DNA from: Sphingomonas bacterium
GTDB taxonomy: Bacteria > Pseudomonadota > Alphaproteobacteria > Sphingomonadales > Sphingomonadaceae
Reading direction: 5' to 3'
Assembly: GCF_028292945.1 (NCBI RefSeq)
Contig: NZ_JAQGLJ010000120.1
Span: 1 to 62,936, forward strand
Length of the DNA: 62,936 nucleotides
Numbering within the stretch: the first letter of the stretch is position 1; each line of letters opens with the position of its first letter. The notes under the pieces were generated by a model. The model did not search any database. It saw only the letters and a program-made list of their open reading frames with translations, and was not told the origin of the DNA. The position numbers and the translations under genes are program-made. Of this stretch, positions 36,888 to 46,774 are shown piece by piece.

Positions 36888-37132
36888 CCGCGCCAATGAC
36901 TTAGCTCATCAGACGAGCCATCGTGCGCAAACGGTACGCAAGAGGCAGCTTAAGTCATTTTCTCGACGAGATCCTTCGCAGAATAGGGCGGTGGCGGAGA
37001 TGACGCGGGTCCTTTGCGATCCCCTTCCTACGACATGATATCTGTGGAGCAGCTTTCGGCCCCCAGCTAAAATGGAACATGGCTTGTATCGGTCGTCTCG
37101 CGTGGAGGATCTGAGGCCATCGCGTTGGTGTT
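36888..37132. other. Non-coding stretch after tRNA-Ala
   Basis: About 245 bp with lower GC than average and no recognised gene, repeat of the tRNA end or integrase remnant. It separates the tRNA from the LysR fragment. Confidence 0.4.
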
Positions 37133-37412
37133 TCAGGCCCGCAACATCTCTACAATCGCGCCCAGGCCCGCCGTCATGTGCTTGCGGGTCGGATAGTAGA
37201 TGTAGAGCCAGTCCTCAGGTACGATCCAGTCTTCCATGCAGGCGATCAGACGCCCCTCCGCGAGGTGGGGCAGCACCCGGTTTCCCCAGACATAGGCGAG
37301 CGCAATCCCGGCAAGCGCCGCCTCGATCATCAGCTCGTGATCATGAAGGGCAAGCGGCCCACTCGCCTCGAACTCGACCTCTTGACCATGGCGACTGAAG
37401 GACCAGGATCCG
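37133..37412 (-). pseudogene. LysR-type regulator, C-terminal remnant
   Basis: On the minus strand the frame reads SWSFSRHGQEVEFEASGPLA, then HELMIEAALAGIALAYVWGN, LPHLAEGRLIACMEDW and LYIYYPTRKHMTAGLGAIVE. This is the last ~90 residues of a LysR substrate-binding domain (typical AALAGxGIAYxxE, LxxGxLxxxLxDW, YYPxRR). The DNA-binding domain and most of the effector domain are gone; similarity stops abruptly near 37412. It faces away from a broken SDR gene, the common LysR/target arrangement. Confidence 0.75.
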
Positions 37413-37510
37413 CGCCGCCGCCTTCTTCGACGCGCTCGCCTTCAACGATCTGTGGGCGCGCCTCTCGCCCACGGAGTGAGCTTCTGTCTGCAATCTCAAG
37501 GACTGTCCTC

Positions 37511-37740
37511 ATGAAGACCTGGTTCATCACCGCGCCTCGCGCGGTTTCGGTGACCTGGTTGTCGAACGCGCTTTGGCGAGGGGCGACGGCGCTGGCCACC
37601 GCCCGCAATCCGCAGGCGGCCGCATCCTCAACATCCCGTCGATCGACGGCTACCGGGGTTTGGCCGGCTTCGGGATCTATTCTCCCACCAAGGTCGCGGT
37701 TGACGCCGCCGACCCTCGCCGCCGAGAAGCAGTATATGAA
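37511..37740 (+). pseudogene. Short-chain dehydrogenase remnant, frameshifted and deleted
   Basis: ATG at 37511 gives MKTWFIT, the start of an SDR; adding one base after it gives GASRGFGDLVVERALARGD in the next frame; ALATARNPQA is back in the first frame; then GGRILNIPSIDGYRGLAGFG and IYSPTKVAVDA (SDR YxxxK region, here Y-S-P-T-K) in the second frame. About 100 residues between the NAD-binding part and the catalytic part are missing, and the C-terminus is unrelated. Clear remnant of an oxidoreductase once controlled by the adjacent LysR gene. Confidence 0.75.
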
Positions 37741-37804
37741 GTCTGCGCAATCGTTAAAAGGCGGTCGCTAGGAGTTGCTCGTGCAGCGTAGGGGGCCAAC
37801 GGTC

Positions 37805-39070
37805 ATGCTTGGGTCCAAGACGAAGATCGGTTTGATATCGTCGACTGTGGTCCTTTGCGGCGCAGCCGCAACGCTCGTAGTTCGCAGTGCTGCTGGAAGC
37901 GAAAGCGGGCAGGCCACAGCTCCCACGGCTGTTACCACCGCCGACGCGAAGAACCGCATGGACCCGTCGCGTGTCGACTATGGTCGACTGGATGGGCGGG
38001 TCGTCAAGCTGATGCAGCAGCCGGATATGGTCGGGCTTGCCGTCGCCACCATTGAGCGCGGGCACGTTCGCTTCATGCGCGGATATGGTGAAACACTTGC
38101 GGGCTCGGGCAGCGCGGTGACGCCGGACACGGTGTTCCGCTGGGCGTCCGTGTCGAAAGGTGTAGCCGCGACCCTGGTAGCCAAGCTCGACGAGGATGGG
38201 CGTCTGTCGCTAGCCGCGCCAATTGTTTCTGTGGGCACAAGTCTGCGGTTGGCCGGCAACATGTCCGGGGTGACGGTGGCCGATCTGCTGTCGCATCGTC
38301 TTGGCCTTCCGCGGAACGCCTGGGACGACCGCCTGGAGGCCGGCGACGATCCGACGGTGCTTCGGTCACAGCTCAGCACCATCACCCCCCTTTGCCTGCC
38401 CGGGACCTGCTACAGCTATCAGAACGTCGCCTTCGACACCGCCTCGGAGATCGTGGAGCAGGTCACCAGACAGTCCTATGCAAAGACCGCACGTGAAACG
38501 CTGTTCGCGCCACTGGGCATGACCAACACGAGCATCGGCCGCGCGGGCCTCGAGGGCTCTGCAAGCTGGGCCCGCCCTCACCGCCCGAACAGGAGAACGG
38601 TCGAGGTGAAGGATCCTTATTACCACGTTCCGGCTGCAGGCGGCGTGAACTCGTCAATCCGCAATCTCGTCCGGTGGATGTCCGCACAGATGGGCGGTGC
38701 CCCCGGAGTGCTTTCACCTGCCGTGCTGGAAACGCTTCACCGCCCGCGCGTGGCGACGCCGCCTCACGGGAGACGTGGCCCGATGGATCGCGCATTGGCC
38801 AACGCGTCATATGGTCTGGGCTGGCGCAGCTTCGATTATGCAGGGCATCGGCTGGTCGGACACCGGGGAGCCGTAGACGGGTACGGGTCGCTCATCCTGT
38901 TCGACCCCGCTGACCGGAGCGGCATCGTGATGCTCTGGAACAGTTCCCGCTCCACGCCGGCGCGGCTCCAGCTCGAGTTCTTCGACATGCTTTACGGCTT
39001 GCCGAAGACGGACTGGCTCGCGCTCGGTGAAGATCAAAATGCTCGTGCGCTCGATCGCGGTCGTCAGTGA
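37805..39070 (+). CDS. Serine hydrolase, class C beta-lactamase fold
   Basis: 421 aa. An N-terminal membrane-like helix (IGLISSTVVLCGAAATLVV) suggests a signal anchor or signal peptide. Catalytic motifs: SxxK in WASVSKGVAATL (Ser115, Lys118 by this start), Y-x-N in YSYQN (Tyr205) and H-x-G in GHRGAVDGYG. This is the beta-lactamase/EstB/D-alanyl-D-alanine peptidase superfamily; true class C enzymes are similar but this could equally be an esterase or peptidase. ATG at 37805 avoids an 11-residue basic extension. It is intact although its left neighbours are decayed. A hairpin follows the stop. Confidence 0.85.
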   Translation: MLGSKTKIGLISSTVVLCGAAATLVVRSAAGSESGQATAPTAVTTADAKNRMDPSRVDYGRLDGRVVKLMQQPDMVGLAVATIERGHVRFMRGYGETLAGSGSAVTPDTVFRWASVSKGVAATLVAKLDEDGRLSLAAPIVSVGTSLRLAGNMSGVTVADLLSHRLGLPRNAWDDRLEAGDDPTVLRSQLSTITPLCLPGTCYSYQNVAFDTASEIVEQVTRQSYAKTARETLFAPLGMTNTSIGRAGLEGSASWARPHRPNRRTVEVKDPYYHVPAAGGVNSSIRNLVRWMSAQMGGAPGVLSPAVLETLHRPRVATPPHGRRGPMDRALANASYGLGWRSFDYAGHRLVGHRGAVDGYGSLILFDPADRSGIVMLWNSSRSTPARLQLEFFDMLYGLPKTDWLALGEDQNARALDRGRQ

Positions 39071-39099
39071 CCTGCATATGGATTTCTGCCGGAGCCACT

Positions 39100-39117
39100 C
39101 AGAAGACGAGTCTTCTG
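39100..39117. terminator. Perfect hairpin after serine hydrolase gene
   Basis: CAGAAGAC-GA-GTCTTCTG, 8-bp stem, 30 bp after the stop at 39070. Terminator or operator; no T run. Confidence 0.45.
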
Positions 39118-39327
39118 GCGGTGTGACTTCGAATTTGCCGTCTCGCGAGTTCAGCGGGGTCGGGATGACTATGACGACCCAGGTGTAGTGTCGCTGCCAC
39201 TACCTGTCGCAGAGGCGTCGCGCAGCGCTCTTACCCGGGTATCCGCGCGTTGCGCTTGACGCCGCGCCGGGCGTAATAGTGCTTGCGGGCAGCACGGAGC
39301 GCGCCACTGATCCGATCGGAAGGAGCC
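39118..39327. other. Gene-free region before P450
   Basis: About 210 bp without a recognised gene. It should hold the promoter of the P450 gene; no convincing -35/-10 pair or copy of the ATCAC-N4-GTGAT repeat was found here. Confidence 0.4.
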
Positions 39328-39408
39328 ATGGGAAGGCCGCGGCTACGGACGATCGCTTCCAACGAGTCGCTCAGGCGGTCGATCGAGGAGAGTACCCATG
39401 AGCGATGA
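39328..39408 (+). CDS. Possible 26-aa leader peptide overlapping P450 start
   Basis: ATG at 39328 has a good AAGGAG box and opens MGRPRLRTIASNESLRRSIE; its TGA lies 11 bases inside the P450 gene in another frame. Eight of the first 22 residues are Arg or Lys-like basic. It could serve translational coupling, or it may be chance. Confidence 0.3.
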   Translation: MGRPRLRTIASNESLRRSIEESTHER

Positions 39409-40630
39409 TCCCCACGCTTCGCTACTCGCGCTCACGCCCATGAACCCGGCCTACCAGTACGATCCGCACGCGGTGCTCCGTCCGCTGCGCGAGACCTGCC
39501 CGGTGGCTCGTGATCCACAGGCGGGCACGTTTATCGTCACGGGCTATGCCGAGGCACATCGCGTGCTCGCGAACCGCCGCACGTATCGCGATGGCGCAAA
39601 GGCGGAGGAGGCTGCCGTCCTGATCCGCCGTCAGGCCGAGCAGCTTCCACCCGGGGTACCGCGCGCCGAGGCCGTGTCGATCCTGGTCCTGGACGACCCG
39701 GACCACGCGCGCATACGCCGGCCGCTCCAGCGCGCCTTTTACGCACGCGTGAAGACCTGCCGCCCGCGCGTGGAGCGGGTCATCGCCGCCGCACTCGACG
39801 CCATCGATCCCGCGCGGCCGTTCGACCTGATGGCCCGCTATTGCGTACCCATTCCCGTGCACGCGATCGCGGCGATCCTGGGGGTGGATGGCGACAACCT
39901 GGACGATTTCCGGGAGTGGTCCGAAGGCGTGATCTTGGGCCTCAACCCGTTCCGCTCGGCCGAACAAACCGCCGTGCTCGAACGCTGCCGCACTGCGCTC
40001 CATGCCTATTTCCGCGCGCAGATTGCAGACCGGCGGGCAAACCCTGGCGACGACCTGATCAGCGACATGGTCGCGCTTCAGGCACAAGGCGCGGAGATCA
40101 ACGACGCCGAGCTGGTGGTCAACCTCATCGCGCTGCTCGTCGGCGGCAATCTGACGACCACCGATCTGATCGGGAACGGTGCCCGACAGCTGATGCTCAA
40201 CCCAAACGAACGCGACAAGCTGCTCGCCGAGCCGGGCCTCGCACCCTCACTGGTGGAGGAGGTGCTGCGGTATGAGGGGCCGATAGACATCACCCAACGC
40301 ATCATGGCCGAAAATGGCGAGATCGGCGGCTGCCCGGTCGCGGCGACCCAGGCGGTGACCACCGTCCTGCGCGCCGCCAATCGCGACCCGGCCGTATTTG
40401 ACGATGCGGAGGCGTTCATCATCGACGCCAAGCGCGCGCCGCATCTGTCGTTTGGCGGCGGCAGTCACATCTGCATCGGCGCCCCGCTTGCGCGGCTGGA
40501 AGGCCAGCTGGCGTTGCTGAAGCTGTTCCAACGCTTTCCCAAGCTCCATATGCTTGACACCGAGGTCGAACCTCGCTGGCGCACGCTGCCGTTCTTTCGC
40601 GGGCTGCAGGAGCTGCGCGTTCAGGCCTGA
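39398..40630 (+). CDS. Cytochrome P450
   Basis: 410-aa soluble bacterial P450. Heme ligand Cys359 in FGGGSHICIGAPLARLE; ExxR in LVEEVLRYEG; I-helix IALLVGGNLTTTDLIGN, where the usual A-G-x-D/E-T reads G-G-N-L-T-T, so the acid-alcohol pair is changed (asparagine instead of Asp/Glu). It hydroxylates or epoxidises a small hydrophobic substrate with electrons from a ferredoxin not encoded here. Convergent with the Baeyer-Villiger-type monooxygenase, 16 bp between stops. GGAGAG is present before the ATG. Likely first oxidation step of the catabolic region (inference). Confidence 0.93.
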   Translation: MSDDPHASLLALTPMNPAYQYDPHAVLRPLRETCPVARDPQAGTFIVTGYAEAHRVLANRRTYRDGAKAEEAAVLIRRQAEQLPPGVPRAEAVSILVLDDPDHARIRRPLQRAFYARVKTCRPRVERVIAAALDAIDPARPFDLMARYCVPIPVHAIAAILGVDGDNLDDFREWSEGVILGLNPFRSAEQTAVLERCRTALHAYFRAQIADRRANPGDDLISDMVALQAQGAEINDAELVVNLIALLVGGNLTTTDLIGNGARQLMLNPNERDKLLAEPGLAPSLVEEVLRYEGPIDITQRIMAENGEIGGCPVAATQAVTTVLRAANRDPAVFDDAEAFIIDAKRAPHLSFGGGSHICIGAPLARLEGQLALLKLFQRFPKLHMLDTEVEPRWRTLPFFRGLQELRVQA

Positions 40631-40646
40631 CGACAGACCTTTAGCG

Positions 40647-42473
<1,827 letters not shown>

Positions 42474-42587
42474 GGAGGCAGGGCGCGGCGGACCTTTTGC
42501 GCGTGCAAGGCGGTGTGCACAATGGCGCTTGGCTCGAGCCGGGCGTCCGGCGGTGCCGGCCGGCTTTCTCCCGATGGTTCCGTCGCC

Positions 42588-43757
42588 TCAGTGTGCCGTG
42601 CCGAGCAGGTTGCGGGCGACCACCCATTTGTGGACCTCGGTCGGCCCATCGTAGATCCGCATGGTGCGTAGCCGCGTCGCCATCAGGTGAAGCGGCAGTT
42701 CCTTGGTCATACCCATGGCGCCGAATGCCTGCATGACGTGATCGACGACCTCATATGCCATCTCGACCGCAAACGCCTTGATCATCGATATCTCGCTGCG
42801 CACGTCGCGGCCCTCGTCGAGCTTCCACGCGCAGTCATAGGTCATCAGCCGTGCTGCATGGATCTTGGTCGCCGCGTCGGCGATCCAGAACTGGATCGCC
42901 TGACGCTCCGACAGCGGCTTGCCGAAGGTGGTGCGCTGCGGTGCATAGTCGACCAGCATGTCGAGCGCGCGCTGGGCCATGCCGATTGACCAGGATGCCA
43001 TCTCTATCCGGCGTGTCCCAAGCCGGACCTGCATCGGTGCGAACCCCTGCCCCTCCTGACCGAGCAGCTTCCAACCGGGCACCCGGCAGTCCTCCAGCGC
43101 TATCTCGTACGCTGACTGGCCGCCGATCAGCGCGATCTGCCGCAGGATGTTGAAGCCCGGCGTGTCGCGGTCGATCAGGAAAGCGCTCACGCTGTTGCGC
43201 CTGCCCGCCTCAGTTCGCTCGGTGACCGCCATGACGATCGTGAAGTCGGCCTCGGCGGCGCGGGTGATCCATGTCTTGCGACCATTGATGACCCAATCGT
43301 CACCATCACGCACCGCGCGCGTCGACATGCCCGACGGGTCCGAACCCGCGCCCGGTTCAGAGATGCCAATCGCCGAAATCGTCTCGCCTCGCACATAGGG
43401 CTCGAGGTAAGCGGTCCGCTGCCGGTCGGTGACGGTCGCCATCAGCATCCGCAGATTGGGTGAGTCGGGCGGCAGCACATACGGAACGATCGTTCGCCCA
43501 AGCTCCTCGTTGACGCCGACGATCGCGACCATCGGCAAGTCTGCCCCGCCGATGTCCTCCGGCGCGTCCAGACCCCAGAGCCCCAGGTCGCGCGACACAG
43601 CGTCGATCCGCGCATTGTCCGCCGGCGGCAGCGCGGGTGACTGTCCCGAAGCCTCACGCGCCAGCACGCCGGGTTCCAGCGGCATCAGCTCGGTGTCGAC
43701 GAACCGGCGCACCAGATCCTTCAGCATGCGGTGGTCGTCGGCGAGATCGAAATTCAT
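42588..43757 (-). CDS. Acyl-CoA dehydrogenase (1)
   Basis: 389-aa FAD-dependent acyl-CoA dehydrogenase. Marks: AIGISEPGAGSDPSGMSTRA, GDDWVINGRKTWITRAAEAD, LGTRRIEMASWSIGMAQRAL, and the C-terminal QAFGAMGMTKELPLHLMATR and IYDGPTEVHKWVVARNL. It introduces an alpha,beta double bond into an acyl-CoA, with electrons passed to ETF. The substrate type cannot be told; the IVD/FadE12-like C-terminus is common in branched or terpenoid acyl-CoA pathways. Divergent from the isocitrate-dehydrogenase-like gene. Confidence 0.93.
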   Translation of the reverse strand: MNFDLADDHRMLKDLVRRFVDTELMPLEPGVLAREASGQSPALPPADNARIDAVSRDLGLWGLDAPEDIGGADLPMVAIVGVNEELGRTIVPYVLPPDSPNLRMLMATVTDRQRTAYLEPYVRGETISAIGISEPGAGSDPSGMSTRAVRDGDDWVINGRKTWITRAAEADFTIVMAVTERTEAGRRNSVSAFLIDRDTPGFNILRQIALIGGQSAYEIALEDCRVPGWKLLGQEGQGFAPMQVRLGTRRIEMASWSIGMAQRALDMLVDYAPQRTTFGKPLSERQAIQFWIADAATKIHAARLMTYDCAWKLDEGRDVRSEISMIKAFAVEMAYEVVDHVMQAFGAMGMTKELPLHLMATRLRTMRIYDGPTEVHKWVVARNLLGTAH

Positions 43758-43876
43758 GGCTGTTGCTCCCCCATGCCCAGTTCCGGCAACCTGGCGAATG
43801 GTGCGCCGCGACGCTCGCTCACCCGCGGTGAATGCACTAGCAATGGTTTCACGAAAACGTCGCAGGGAGCAACGCG
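43758..43876. promoter_or_regulatory. Divergent promoter region, with TCACC-N3-GGTGA repeat
   Basis: 119 bp between two divergent start codons. TCACCCGCGGTGA at 43819-43831 is an inverted repeat with 5-bp arms; it differs from ATCAC-N4-GTGAT. No other signal recognised. Confidence 0.3.
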
Positions 43877-44938
43877 TTGCCGACAGTCGCTGTGGTTCCG
43901 GGCGAGGGCGCTGCCGTCGAGGCGCTCGAAACGACGCTGGAAGTGCTTCAGAGCATGGCGCTCGGGCTTCGGTTCGTACATCCCCTGGTCGGAGAGCGCG
44001 CCCTCGCGGCCGGTCTGCCGGCGTTTCCCGACATGGCTAGAACCGCGATCGACGATGCCGATGCGACGCTGTTTGGCGCCACGTCGGGGCCTTCGGCAGC
44101 GGCGCTGTTCTATCTGCGCTGGGGCATGCAGACCTTTGCCAATGTGCGTCCGATCCGCTGGTTTCCGGGGATGCCCAGCGTCCTTGCGGATCCGACCGGC
44201 ATCGACCTGGTGATCGTGCGCGAGAATCTGGAGGACGCCTATGTCGCTATCGAAGGCGACCTCGCCGTGCTGGAGCCGCTGGCCCTGACGAGCCGCACTG
44301 CGGGCGTCGCGCCGCATCTGATGGGAGAGGGTCGTTTCGCGCTGAAGGCGATCACGCGCGCCAAGTCGGAGCAGGTCGTACGCCACGCCTTCAAGCTTGC
44401 GCGCGCGCGCAAGCTGGCGGGCGGACGCGGGCTGGTCACTGCCAGCGCCAAGCACAACATGCTGCCCCAGACCGACGGATTGTTCATGGAAGTCGCGACG
44501 CAAGTCGCCGCCGACTTTCCGGACATTGGGTTCGAGACGCTGATCATCGACGACTGCGCGCACCGGCTCGTCCGCATGCCGAACCGCTTCGACGTGCTGG
44601 TGATGCCCAATCTTTACGGCGACATCCTGTCGGACATGGCAGCGGGGCTGGTCGGCGGGCTGGGGGTGGCGGCGAGCGGCTGTTTCGGTGCCGATTATGC
44701 CTATTTCGAATCGGCGCATGGCACCGCGCCGGACATAGCCGGCAAGAATATCGTCAACCCGACGGCGACACTGCTGTCGGCGGCTATGATGCTCGAGTAT
44801 CTCGGATTCGGCAACGCCGCGGCGCGGCTCCGCACCGGCATCGAGCGGGTCTATGCAGATGGCCTCACCCTTACGCCCGACGTTGGTGGGAAGGCCACGA
44901 CGCATGCCTTCGGCGCGGCCGTGATCGCGTCACTGTAG
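43877..44938 (+). CDS. Isocitrate/isopropylmalate-type decarboxylating dehydrogenase
   Basis: 353-aa member of the beta-decarboxylating dehydrogenase family. Marks: [14 protein letters not shown] (usually GDGIG), [17 protein letters not shown], and [20 protein letters not shown]. Substrate loop is atypical: [18 protein letters not shown] replaces the (I)CDH/IPMDH signature arginine-rich loop RxxxxxxY. It might oxidise a methyl- or alkyl-substituted isocitrate/malate, tartrate or isocitrate. Start is TTG at 43877 with AGGGAG upstream. Ends two bases before the convergent nitronate-monooxygenase-like gene. Confidence 0.85.
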   Translation: MPTVAVVPGEGAAVEALETTLEVLQSMALGLRFVHPLVGERALAAGLPAFPDMARTAIDDADATLFGATSGPSAAALFYLRWGMQTFANVRPIRWFPGMPSVLADPTGIDLVIVRENLEDAYVAIEGDLAVLEPLALTSRTAGVAPHLMGEGRFALKAITRAKSEQVVRHAFKLARARKLAGGRGLVTASAKHNMLPQTDGLFMEVATQVAADFPDIGFETLIIDDCAHRLVRMPNRFDVLVMPNLYGDILSDMAAGLVGGLGVAASGCFGADYAYFESAHGTAPDIAGKNIVNPTATLLSAAMMLEYLGFGNAAARLRTGIERVYADGLTLTPDVGGKATTHAFGAAVIASL

Positions 44939-44939
44939 C

Positions 44940-45923
44940 TCAACCGCTCAGCCGGGCGAGCAGCGTGGCGCGGGCGGCGGCATATTCTCGCTTGAGTTGT
45001 TGCGCGACCGCGCGCGCGGGTTCCACCGCTTTCACCGCGCCGATCCCCTGCCCCGCCGACCAGAGGTTCTTCCAGCGCTTGGCGGTGCCCGCCGCCACGA
45101 TGGCGCCTGGCAAGGTCGTGCGGAGCGCGTCGAGCTCGATACCGGCGGCAAGCAGGCTGCGCGTGAGGAAATTGGCGGGCGCGCCGTCGACGGCCGCGCT
45201 GAAGAAGACGTCGCTCGCTCCGTCGGCGGCCACCATCGCCTTGTGGCCATCGCTTGCCAGCGACTCCTCCGTCGCCAGAAAGCGCGTGCCGACATAGGCG
45301 AGGTCCGCGCCCATGGCCTGCGCGGCGAGGATGTCCGCCCCGGTGCCGATGCACCCGGCGAGCGCCAACGGCCCATCCCAGACGGAGCGTACCTCGTTGA
45401 GGAGCGCAAACGGATTGATCGTGCCGGTGTGCCCACCGGCACCGGTCGCAACCGCGATCAGACCGTCGACGCCGGCGGCGGCGGCCTTTTCGGCATGCCG
45501 CCGGCTGGCGACGTCGTGCAGCACGACCCCGCCATAGCTCTGCACGGTCGGCACCAGATCGATCGGTGCGCTCTTGGAGGTCAGGACCACCGGCACGCGG
45601 TAGCGCAGGCACAGCTCCAGATCGCCTGCCATGCGCGGGTTGGTCGCGTGCGTGACGAGGTTGACCCCATAGGGCGCGACGACGCGATCGGGATGAGCAG
45701 CACGCAGCGCGGCCAGCCCTTCTTCGATCTCCACCAGCCACGCCTCGAACTCGGCCCGCGTGCGCGTCGCATGGGCCGGGAAACTGCCAACCAGCCCTTC
45801 CGCACACGCGGCGAGTACCAGCGCCGGGCCGGAGACCAGAAACATCGGCGCGACGATGACGGGCAAGGATAGCCCCGCGATCAGCGTGCGCAGGCGATCG
45901 CCGGGCGGCGACGGCTCAGGCAG
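44940..45923 (-). CDS. Nitronate monooxygenase-like flavoprotein (start uncertain)
   Basis: ~327-aa FMN-dependent TIM-barrel protein of the nitronate monooxygenase/2-nitropropane dioxygenase family. Marks: LSLPVIVAPMFLVSGPAL, VVLHDVASRRHAEKAAAAGV, IAVATGAGGHTGTINPFALL, ALAGCIGTGADILAAQAMG, and LAYVGTRFLATEES. The family start should fall just before RLRTLIAGLSLPV, yet no ATG, GTG or TTG lies there. Options are CTG at 45923 (overlapping the CitE stop, used here), TTG at 45998 inside the CitE gene, or an ATG at 45845 which would remove the first strand. Last gene of the leftward operon. Its role in the pathway is unclear; FMN enzymes of this family also include enoyl reductases. Confidence 0.8.
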   Translation of the reverse strand: MPEPSPPGDRLRTLIAGLSLPVIVAPMFLVSGPALVLAACAEGLVGSFPAHATRTRAEFEAWLVEIEEGLAALRAAHPDRVVAPYGVNLVTHATNPRMAGDLELCLRYRVPVVLTSKSAPIDLVPTVQSYGGVVLHDVASRRHAEKAAAAGVDGLIAVATGAGGHTGTINPFALLNEVRSVWDGPLALAGCIGTGADILAAQAMGADLAYVGTRFLATEESLASDGHKAMVAADGASDVFFSAAVDGAPANFLTRSLLAAGIELDALRTTLPGAIVAAGTAKRWKNLWSAGQGIGAVKAVEPARAVAQQLKREYAAARATLLARLSG

Positions 45924-46770
45924 CGCGGATCGCCGCCGCGATGGCGAGCGTCCGCTCCGCCTCGGCGCGGTGCAGCAGCTCCACCATCTTGCCTTCAAGG
46001 CGGATCGCGCCGCGGGAGGCGTTCTCCGGCAGGGTGAAGGCAGAGACCACCTTTTCCGCCCAGGCGATCTCCTCCGAACTGGGCGCAAACACCCGATTGG
46101 CCGTGGCGATCTGCGCGGGATGGATCAGCGTCTTGCCGTCAAAGCCCCAGTCCAGACCCTGGCGACACTCCGCTTCGAACACGGTGTCGTCGTCGATCAC
46201 GTTACAGACACCGTCCAGCGCCGTCACCCCTGCGGCACGGGCGCTCACGACGATCTGGCTCAGCACAGGCAATAGCGGCGTCCGCAGGGCGCCCGGACGG
46301 CAACGCATCTCCTTGGCGAGATCGTTGGTGCCCGCGACCAGGGCCACAAGCCCCGTCTCGCGCGCCGCTGCCACGATGGCGGCGAGGTTCAGGATCGCGT
46401 CGCAGGTCTCGATCATCGCCCACAGCGGGATGCCCTCGCCGATCATCGCCCGGGCGCGCCGCAGTACCTCCGGGTCGGACACCTTGGGCAGCAGCACGCC
46501 GTCCGGCCGCACGGCGGCGGCGGCGCGAAGGTCCGCCTCGCCCCATTCGGTATCCGGGCCGTTAGCCCGGATCACCAGCTCGCGCCGGCCGAAGCCGCCT
46601 GCCCGTGCCGCTTCAGTAGCCTGATCGCGGGCGAGGTCCTTCATGTCGGGCGCAACCCCATCCTCCAGATCGAGGATCACCGTGTCGCACGGTAGCGCCC
46701 GCGCCTTCTCGATCGCGCGGGCGTTCGAGGCCGGCATGTACAGCGCGCTACGCCGCGGGCGGGACGTCAT
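45916..46770 (-). CDS. CitE/HpcH-family CoA ester lyase (1)
   Basis: 284-aa CitE-like aldolase/lyase. Marks: SALYMPASNARAIEKARALP, CDTVILDLEDGVAPDMKDLA, ELVIRANGPDTEWGEADL, PKVSDPEVLRRARAMI, WAMIETCDAILNLAAIV, GTNDLAKEMR and GFDGKTLIHPAQIA. The metal-binding Glu and Asp (MIETC, DDDT-type) are present. These enzymes cleave citryl-, citramalyl-, malyl- or methylmalyl-CoA to acetyl/propionyl-CoA plus an oxoacid. A second, distinct copy is at 55017. Co-transcribed with MFS, ACAD and TonB-receptor genes (gaps of 4 bp or less). Confidence 0.9.
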   Translation of the reverse strand: MTSRPRRSALYMPASNARAIEKARALPCDTVILDLEDGVAPDMKDLARDQATEAARAGGFGRRELVIRANGPDTEWGEADLRAAAAVRPDGVLLPKVSDPEVLRRARAMIGEGIPLWAMIETCDAILNLAAIVAAARETGLVALVAGTNDLAKEMRCRPGALRTPLLPVLSQIVVSARAAGVTALDGVCNVIDDDTVFEAECRQGLDWGFDGKTLIHPAQIATANRVFAPSSEEIAWAEKVVSAFTLPENASRGAIRLEGKMVELLHRAEAERTLAIAAAIRAA

Positions 46771-46774
46771 TCGG

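Noticed and set aside
36700..37038. 112-codon frame running through the tRNA-Ala gene
   Set aside because: It translates the tRNA (GCSSDGRALQSHCRGQGFDS), a well-known false protein produced from tRNA genes.
37805..39070. Calling the serine hydrolase an antibiotic-resistance beta-lactamase
   Set aside because: S-x-x-K, Y-x-N and H-x-G motifs are shared with esterases and peptidases of the same fold; resistance cannot be inferred.
43819..43831. TCACC-N3-GGTGA as a third copy of the cluster operator
   Set aside because: Arms and spacer differ from ATCAC-N4-GTGAT, so it was not counted as the same site.
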